Shown: in pieces, positions 1 through 5,003 of the stretch
Numbering within the stretch: the first letter of the stretch is position 1
Layout: the number at the start of each line of letters is the position of its first letter
Source of the DNA: Verrucomicrobiia bacterium
GTDB lineage: Bacteria; Verrucomicrobiota; Verrucomicrobiia; Limisphaerales; DTLC01
DNA length: 7,487 nucleotides
Assembly: GCA_025061935.1 (NCBI GenBank)
Contig: JANWZY010000145.1
Location: forward strand, 1 to 7,487
Direction: 5' to 3'
Program-made: the position numbers and the translations under genes
Notes under the pieces: generated by a model
What the model was told of the DNA's origin: nothing
The model's input: the letters and a program-made list of their open reading frames with translations, nothing else
Databases searched by the model: none

Positions 1-1
1 C

Positions 2-2293
2 TCAACTGCGGATGCCGGCCCGTACTTCGTAGTGGTCACAAATAGGTTCGGGGCGGCCACCAGCGCAGTGGCGACGCTCACGGTAATTCAAATCACCACA
101 AACCCACTGCCGGCGTTCCCGGGCGCGGACGGCCCGGCCAGGTTCGCCTCCGGCGGCCGCGGCGGCGTAGTGTACCGCGTAACTAAGCTAAACAGCGCTC
201 TGGACGACCCGGAGCGGAACACCCCGGGCACACTGTGGTACGGGCTGAGCAGTGCTGTACCTAGCCCGAAGACGATTGTGTTCGACGTAGCAGGGGTGTT
301 CCATTTGGGCCGACTCGACACGACTAACTGGTCCTCAGGCGGCAACGCGTGGGACGCCAGCTCCAGGGTAAGCATAAGCGGGAACAACATTACGATTGCG
401 GGCCAAACGGCGCCAGGACCAGTAATCATCATGGGCGGGACACTCAAGCCGTCGGGCAGTAACATCATCATCCGGAACATCACAATTGCGGCCGGATATG
501 GCATGCGCGCATTTTGGGAGCCGGGCCAGGCCAAGCCCGCGCAGGGCACACTCCCCACATCTTACACAATGGACGCAATGGACGTATCTGGAAAAATGAT
601 CATGATTGACCACGTGGACGCGCTGTACGGGACAGACGAAACAATATCGTGCAACGAGAACGCGGACAAACTTACCGTGCAATACTCTATTTGCGCACTG
701 GCGCAAAATTACAACCAGCACAGCTATGGACACTTGCTTGGGGCGGGCACGGACCAAAAGATAAGTTTCATCCGCAACCTTGATGCTCACATTCGCGGCC
801 GGTTACCGCGCGTCGGGAGCAGTATTGGCACAGGCGCGTTGAACGATTTTAGAAACATCGTGTTCTACAACTGGCTGGGCACAGCGGGCTACTCTGGCGG
901 CGGCCAATACAGCAAGAACAACTTCATCAACAACTTTTACTTGGCTGGGCCTGGCGGCGATTCGGATTGGGACTCGACCGAAGGCGGGGGTACCGGAATT
1001 TTCTCAGGCTCGGCAGGCTACACTTTCGCCCACGTATCCGGAAACCTCAAGGACATCAACAAGGACGGCGACCCGTTTGACGCCGTTTCTGCCGACGGCG
1101 ATTACAGCAGCATTACAAGCCAGGCTGCTGCGTATGACATTGACATCGGCGTGACACTCTCAGCGCGCGACGCTTTTACAAACGTGCTCCGGTACGCAGG
1201 ATCGCGCTGGTGGGAACGCGATTTAGACCGCGTAGTCGCGCCCACGAACGCCGTCAATACACTGATCGCACGGCTAGTCCGAAACGTGCTCACGGGCACC
1301 GGCAGGATTCAAGCTTGGGCAGATGACCCGTACGACGTGAGTGGCACCTACCAGGCCGACCCGGCGAACGAAGGCAGTGAATGGCGCGCGTTATGGGCAC
1401 TCCGCGCCAGCGACGGGACACCGCCGTTCCGGCACCCGTCCGGTTGGGACACCGACAACGATGGGATGCCCAACCACTGGGAGATTGAGCACGGCCTGAA
1501 CCCGAACGTGCCAAACAACAACGCCGACTTTGACCAGGATGGTTACACCGACTTGGAAGAGTACCTAAACGATATTGCAGCATGGCCTGCGCCCGGACCG
1601 GTCTTCTTTGTCGGCGCGACGAATAACCGCTACGCGCAGATTCAGAACTGGGCAGTGTACGGCGAACCACTAAATATTTCTGGCCGCGGCTGGGTCAGAA
1701 CAAGCTCGCCCTGGCAGCCGAGCAGATACGACACAGCAATTATCAGCAATGCGGCTGTCGTTGTGGACGCACCGGGCCAACACGCGCGCGTTCTGCGGTT
1801 GATGTCAAATGCAGTATTGATTGTGACTAACGGGTGGCTGAAAATCTCCGACCGGCTGGAAATAGGCCCTGACTGCACGCTTATGGTAGAAGGCGCGGGC
1901 CGCTTGGACGTGTCCACCAATCTTGCCAATCAAGGTCTAATACGGCTGCGCGGCAACGCCGCACTTAACGTCACGGGTAGCTTCACCAATAACGGCATCG
2001 TGGACATCATGACTTGGCAAGGTGCATTGCCCCCGGGATTCATCAATAACGGTATTGTAATTGACCGGAGCGTGATTCGGATCGAGTCCGCCAGCATGGA
2101 TGCTACCGATTTCATCGTGAGGATTTACGGGTACGCCGGGCATACGTACAAGCTACAGTATCGGGACGATTTGGGCAGCGGCGCTTGGACAGACGCGAGT
2201 ACCCCCGTCCAGGGCGCGAACAGTCCGTTAACGCTGAGGCACATCGGTGGCGCCACAGCAACAAAACGGTTTTACCGTGTGGCCGTAGAATAG
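2..2293 (+). CDS. PL1-type pectate-lyase-like secreted protein, 5' end missing
   Basis: The frame is open from base 2, so the gene begins upstream; the GTG at 32 is an internal valine codon. The 763 visible residues start with the end of an Ig-like domain (DAGPYFVVVTN, ending near 28). A right-handed beta-helix lyase domain follows, with GGRGG near 52, NNITIAGQTAPG at 128-139, IDHVDALYGTDE at 202-213 (where PL1 enzymes place calcium ligands) and RGRLPRVG at 265-272 (matching the region of the PL1 catalytic arginine). Two Asp-rich calcium-binding loops come next (DTDNDG 483-488, DFDQDG 509-514, the latter leading into LEEYLN). A Gly/Asn-rich strand-repeat region (about 573-690) and a C-terminal YKLQY...RFYRVAVE module (716-763) complete the protein. 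By family, it should cleave acidic polysaccharides such as pectate by beta-elimination outside the cell. The exact substrate is not shown. Fold and family are fairly sure; activity is inferred. Confidence 0.85.
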   Translation, partial: STADAGPYFVVVTNRFGAATSAVATLTVIQITTNPLPAFPGADGPARFASGGRGGVVYRVTKLNSALDDPERNTPGTLWYGLSSAVPSPKTIVFDVAGVFHLGRLDTTNWSSGGNAWDASSRVSISGNNITIAGQTAPGPVIIMGGTLKPSGSNIIIRNITIAAGYGMRAFWEPGQAKPAQGTLPTSYTMDAMDVSGKMIMIDHVDALYGTDETISCNENADKLTVQYSICALAQNYNQHSYGHLLGAGTDQKISFIRNLDAHIRGRLPRVGSSIGTGALNDFRNIVFYNWLGTAGYSGGGQYSKNNFINNFYLAGPGGDSDWDSTEGGGTGIFSGSAGYTFAHVSGNLKDINKDGDPFDAVSADGDYSSITSQAAAYDIDIGVTLSARDAFTNVLRYAGSRWWERDLDRVVAPTNAVNTLIARLVRNVLTGTGRIQAWADDPYDVSGTYQADPANEGSEWRALWALRASDGTPPFRHPSGWDTDNDGMPNHWEIEHGLNPNVPNNNADFDQDGYTDLEEYLNDIAAWPAPGPVFFVGATNNRYAQIQNWAVYGEPLNISGRGWVRTSSPWQPSRYDTAIISNAAVVVDAPGQHARVLRLMSNAVLIVTNGWLKISDRLEIGPDCTLMVEGAGRLDVSTNLANQGLIRLRGNAALNVTGSFTNNGIVDIMTWQGALPPGFINNGIVIDRSVIRIESASMDATDFIVRIYGYAGHTYKLQYRDDLGSGAWTDASTPVQGANSPLTLRHIGGATATKRFYRVAVE

Positions 2294-2295
2294 GC

Positions 2296-2309
2296 TCGGA
2301 GGAATCCGA
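2296..2309 (+). other. Small hairpin after the lyase stop codon
   Basis: A perfect 5-bp stem (TCGGA/TCCGA) closed by a GGAA loop, which fits the GNRA tetraloop pattern, starts three bases after the TAG stop. There is no following T-run, so it is not a canonical intrinsic terminator. It could protect the mRNA 3' end or be chance. It lies in the 47-base gap between two convergent genes, where a terminator would be expected. Confidence 0.3.
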
Positions 2310-2340
2310 CAGCAGCGCCCACCAAAACGCTACAACACTT

Positions 2341-3126
2341 TCACTGCAGCTTTAGCAAAAGCTCGGCCAGCTCGCGCGGCTTTGATCGTTGGGGGTTGTG
2401 GTCGGCCACCATCACTTGCGTTTTCCAACCGCGCTCGACGGCGCGCATGTAAAATGGATAGAAACCGTCCTGTTCAGGCTTCGCGCCCTCGTCCACTGTT
2501 AAAATGTACGTTGTAGGTATGGCCCGTGCAGCCGCTTGATTTGTTAATGTGATTGGCTGGAGCAGTGTTTGCGCCGGATGCGGCACATCGTGCGGGATTG
2601 GGTCCCCGTCTTTAACCCAGTGCGGAATCACAAATCCATTAGTTACGACCGGCTGACCGCCAATCGTACCACGAATCGCACCCACGCTTTCACCATGCTC
2701 GGGCACAAATGCATCCAGGTAAACCAAATGCGCTATGCGATCCGGCACACGGTCCGCCACGCCCGTGATAACCATACCCCCGTAGCTGTGCCCGACCAGC
2801 ACAACGTCGCGCAACTCCTCCCAAATAATCAGATTCACCACATCGGTAATGTGTGTTTCGAGGTCTATATTAGTGCTCGCCAAATGGACGCGTTCGCCCT
2901 GCCCGGTTAATGTGGGTCGGTAAACTTTGTGCCCGGCCGTTGTCAATATCGCGTCGAGTTCCTTAAACCCCCAGCCACCGCCCCAGGCACCGTGCACGAT
3001 TACGTAGGTCTTCTCACCTTGCGCGCAACTGCGGCCGATTGAACCCTTGTCGGATTGCGTACAACCACTTCCGACGGCAACAGCCAGAAAAAGGGCAACC
3101 GGTAAAAGTTGCCTTTTTATCAGCAT
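2341..3126 (-). CDS. Alpha/beta hydrolase (esterase-like), probable lipoprotein
   Basis: The protein has 261 residues from the ATG at 3124-3126. I prefer this start because it opens directly with a signal peptide: MLIKRQ, a hydrophobic stretch, then VGSGC with Cys22 as possible lipidation site. The Gly at -3 makes the lipobox weak. A longer TTG start at 3160-3162 would add 12 polar residues before the signal. The mature part is a single-domain alpha/beta hydrolase with oxyanion-hole motif HGAWGGGW (45-52), nucleophile elbow GHSYGG with Ser114, probable acid Asp212 (TVDEGAKP) and probable His243 (ADHNPQ). The pattern resembles the EstC/pyrethroid-hydrolase and plant methylesterase/hydroxynitrile-lyase branch, so hydrolysis of a small ester is likely but the substrate is unknown. 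It converges on the lyase gene and diverges from ybjQ, so it is probably transcribed alone. Confidence 0.85.
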   Translation of the reverse strand: MLIKRQLLPVALFLAVAVGSGCTQSDKGSIGRSCAQGEKTYVIVHGAWGGGWGFKELDAILTTAGHKVYRPTLTGQGERVHLASTNIDLETHITDVVNLIIWEELRDVVLVGHSYGGMVITGVADRVPDRIAHLVYLDAFVPEHGESVGAIRGTIGGQPVVTNGFVIPHWVKDGDPIPHDVPHPAQTLLQPITLTNQAAARAIPTTYILTVDEGAKPEQDGFYPFYMRAVERGWKTQVMVADHNPQRSKPRELAELLLKLQ

Positions 3127-3720
3127 GACCACTCTTGTGGGGACCGTGCAACGAAATGTCAAGATCGAATGCGTTGTTTTTGATCACACTCAGCGGCTGA
3201 AGCTTCGGCGGAAGTTTGACCGCTACATAGGGTATGACCGCACACCCAGTTGATCACTAATACCCCCTTTGCAGCACGTTTCATGTCACTCGGCTATTGC
3301 ACAAAAGTCTGGCGCACGGCACCCCCGTCACGGCCGTTGCAACGCTCCCGTCATTGCTCGAAACCACCAGGCAAGAAAACGAATCCCAAATTCACCGGCG
3401 TTAACAGCCAATGCCAGGGCTATCACTTACCCAAAGGTACGACTCTCACCCCAAGGTGGGAATTGGCCAAGGCTAAATCCGCGCAGCCGGAGCACGGTTC
3501 GATCCCCACTGTGCAACCTCGTCCCCAGCATCGTTCCCGCTGAGCTTACCGAACTTAGTTTCTTGCCCCGCACATGGGCTGGGCCTGGTTGATTGTTGCC
3601 AAGCCGCCCGCAGCATCATTAGCTTCCAGCGCTCAGACAAACGCCCACGCTAGGCTCGGCTTGAGCCCAAACAATTTTAGCTTTCGCCGCGCGCCTAACC
3701 TGTGTTGAATTTCTCCAGAT
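3127..3720. other. 594-base intergenic region without a convincing gene
   Basis: This gap separates two divergently transcribed genes and should carry both promoters. On the minus strand a TTGACA hexamer (plus-strand 3157-3162) lies just upstream of the hydrolase and could be a -35 box, but I see no good -10 at 16-18 bases. Short inverted repeats occur at 3200-3217 (7-bp stem, GGCG loop, one G-T pair), 3445-3460 (6-bp stem, CCAA loop, one G-T pair), 3492-3514 (6-bp stem, 11-base loop) and 3653-3667 (GGCTC/GAGCC). None is followed by a clean T-run. Open frames in the region (3250-3543 and 3269-3592) encode Pro/Arg/Ser-rich sequences without recognisable motifs and overlap each other. I see no RNA gene that folds completely. 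Confidence 0.55.
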
Positions 3721-4062
3721 ATGACCCATACGCATCCGTTGACAACGACCGCGTTTGAATTGCCCGGGTACCGAGTGGTCAAATCATTCGGTGTCGTACG
3801 CGGCATAGTGGTCCGGTCGCGCTCGCTCCTTGGCAACATTGGCGCGCACATTCAGACGTTGTTTGGCGGAAACATCACACTGTATTCGGAACTGTGCGAA
3901 CGCGCGCGCGCCGACGCTTACAATCAAATGTTGACACATGCAGGCGAGCTAGGTGCTAATGCAGTAATAGGTGTCCGGTACGATGCGACTGAGATTGCGC
4001 CGGGCGTGACAGAAGTTTTATGTTACGGCACGGCGGTATTCGTCGAGCCGTGCGGCGTCTGA
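3721..4062 (+). CDS. ybjQ: YbjQ/UPF0145 family protein
   Basis: The 113-residue protein matches the YbjQ (UPF0145) family in length and layout; E. coli YbjQ has about 107 residues. Visible family features are the early YRVVKSFGVVRG strand (17-28), the GG at 49-50 followed by an acidic/Arg-rich helix (YSELCERARADAYNQM, 55-70), LGANAVIGVRYD (77-88), and the closing YGTAV strand (102-106). Family members are small cytosolic proteins that form oligomeric rings. They are often called 'heavy-metal-binding', but a biochemical role is not established, and no cysteine or histidine metal cluster is obvious here. The ATG at 3721 is the only reasonable start, because an in-frame TGA lies at 3706-3708. 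No Shine-Dalgarno sequence precedes it. Two adjacent stops (TGA TAG) end it. The gene lies 97 bases before yebC in the same direction. Confidence 0.9.
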   Translation: MTHTHPLTTTAFELPGYRVVKSFGVVRGIVVRSRSLLGNIGAHIQTLFGGNITLYSELCERARADAYNQMLTHAGELGANAVIGVRYDATEIAPGVTEVLCYGTAVFVEPCGV

Positions 4063-4159
4063 TAGACTGCCAAAGCGGCGCAGTGGCACAATCGGCTACG
4101 CGCTTGTGTGTTTGTGAGGCTGTAAACCAGAATTGCTGACGTAAAAAGGCTGGAAACGT
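4063..4159 (+). other. ybjQ-yebC spacer with tRNA-like fragments
   Basis: This 97-base spacer contains GTGGCACAATCGGCTA followed by CGCGC at 4083-4103, which looks like a tRNA D-arm. It also contains CTGTAAA at 4120-4126, identical to the anticodon loop of bacterial tRNA-Tyr (GUA). The spacing between them is about ten bases too long, the flanking anticodon stem pairs at only about three of five positions, and no T-arm follows before the yebC start. It is therefore not a functional tRNA as read. It may be a decayed relic, a leader structure, or chance. Confidence 0.3.
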
Positions 4160-4900
4160 ATGGCTGGGCATAGCAAATGGGCCAAGCTGAAGCATTTCAA
4201 AGGCGCGCTGGATGCTAAGAAGGGTAAACTGTTTTCGAAGCTCGCCCGGGAGATAACCATAGCGGTGAAACAGGGCGGCAGCGGCGACCCGGATTTAAAC
4301 CCGCGCCTACGCATGGTGCTGGTCAAATGCAAGGCTGCGAATCTGCCGAGCGAAAACATCGAGCGTGCTATCAAGCGCGGGCTTGGGGCTGGCGAAGCTG
4401 CGAACTACGAAGAGCTTACCTACGAAATATTCGGGCCTGAAGGGGTCGGGATACTTGTCGAAGCCAGCACGGATAACCGGAACCGCACCTCAGCCGAAAT
4501 ACGCAGCATCGTCTCGCGGCATGGCGGCTCGATGGCCACACAAGGCTCGGTCGGCCGCCTATTCGAGCGCAAAGGCCAAATGATCATCCCGCGCGATGCC
4601 GCAGACGAAGACAAGCTGATGGAGCTTGCGCTTGAAGCCGGTGCTGAGGATTTCCGCGCTCAACCTGAGGGTTACGAAATCTTGACTGACCCGGCGAACT
4701 TTGAGGCTGTCCACAAGCATTTGGAAGCCAAGGGAATCAAGTGTGCAATGGCTGAGATAACCGAGGTCCCGAAAATAACAGTGCCTGTGACGGACCCGGA
4801 TAAGATAGCGGCGCTGAACCGGCTCATCGAGGCGCTCGAAGAACACGACGACGTGAAAGAGGTTTACTCGAATGCGGACTTCCCTGAACAGTCCGCGTAA
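4160..4900 (+). CDS. yebC: YebC/TACO1-family translation or regulatory factor
   Basis: The 246-residue protein is a full-length YebC-family member (typical length about 240-250). It begins with the signature MAGHSKWAKLKHFKGALDAKKGK and continues with FSKLAREI, NPRLR and the N-terminal helical domain (about 1-75). The central signatures LTYEIFGPEGVGILVE and TDNRNRT follow (about 98-121), then HGGSMATQGSV and the C-terminal alpha/beta domains to the end. The family was first described as DNA-binding regulators (PmpR, YebC). More recent work on bacterial YebC proteins and mitochondrial TACO1 shows a role on the ribosome in translating proline-rich stretches. Which role applies here cannot be read from the sequence. 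An AAAGG at 4145-4149, ten bases before the ATG, is a plausible ribosome binding site and the best in this window. The sequence looks intact and resembles verrucomicrobial homologues. Confidence 0.96.
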   Translation: MAGHSKWAKLKHFKGALDAKKGKLFSKLAREITIAVKQGGSGDPDLNPRLRMVLVKCKAANLPSENIERAIKRGLGAGEAANYEELTYEIFGPEGVGILVEASTDNRNRTSAEIRSIVSRHGGSMATQGSVGRLFERKGQMIIPRDAADEDKLMELALEAGAEDFRAQPEGYEILTDPANFEAVHKHLEAKGIKCAMAEITEVPKITVPVTDPDKIAALNRLIEALEEHDDVKEVYSNADFPEQSA

Positions 4901-5003
4901 GCGCACCCACAGCCTCATTAGGAGTACGTAATCGGCTGTCGGGTCGCCTCATTGTTATTCGCCCTATTGCACATCTAGATTTCGCACCAGACCCGTTAGC
5001 CGG
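4901..5003. other. yebC-exporter spacer, no clear terminator or promoter
   Basis: This 103-base gap has no strong inverted repeat that would end transcription after yebC. A weak promoter-like pair exists: TTGTTA at 4952-4957 and TAGATT at 4976-4981, with 18 bases between them. The second element matches the -10 consensus at four of six positions. Read-through from yebC into the exporter is possible. An in-frame TAA at 4929-4931 bounds the exporter frame upstream. Confidence 0.3.

Noticed and set aside
32..34. GTG as the start codon of the lyase gene
   Set aside because: The frame stays open back to base 2 and the preceding residues (DAGPYF) complete an Ig-like motif, so the true start is upstream of the window.
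2569..2910. Plus-strand open frame inside the hydrolase gene
   Set aside because: It is the antisense shadow of a gene with clear catalytic motifs on the minus strand and has no recognisable protein signature.
3180..3257. TTGATCAC at 3180-3187 and 3250-3257, with TGACCGC at 3217-3223 and 3235-3241, as paired operators
   Set aside because: In a 594-base region about two to three repeated 8-mers are expected by chance (594 squared over 2, divided by 65,536), so the arrangement is not evidence by itself.
3420..3465. Minus-strand GGGGTGAGAGTC...GGGTAAGTGAT as a TPP riboswitch
   Set aside because: It recalls the TGAGA and GGGTAA pieces, but the conserved ACCTGATCTGG block is missing and no thiamin gene lies downstream.
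3496..3507. GGTTCGATCCCC resembling a tRNA T-arm
   Set aside because: The T-stem pairs at only two of five positions and no acceptor, D-arm or anticodon arm surrounds it on the plus strand. The distance to the D-arm-like element at 4083 and the gene between them also argue against a split or permuted tRNA.
3250..3592. Two overlapping open frames (3250-3543 and 3269-3592) as small genes
   Set aside because: They overlap in different frames, have Pro/Arg/Ser-rich composition with no recognisable motif, and no ribosome binding site. They look like chance frames in a GC-rich gap.
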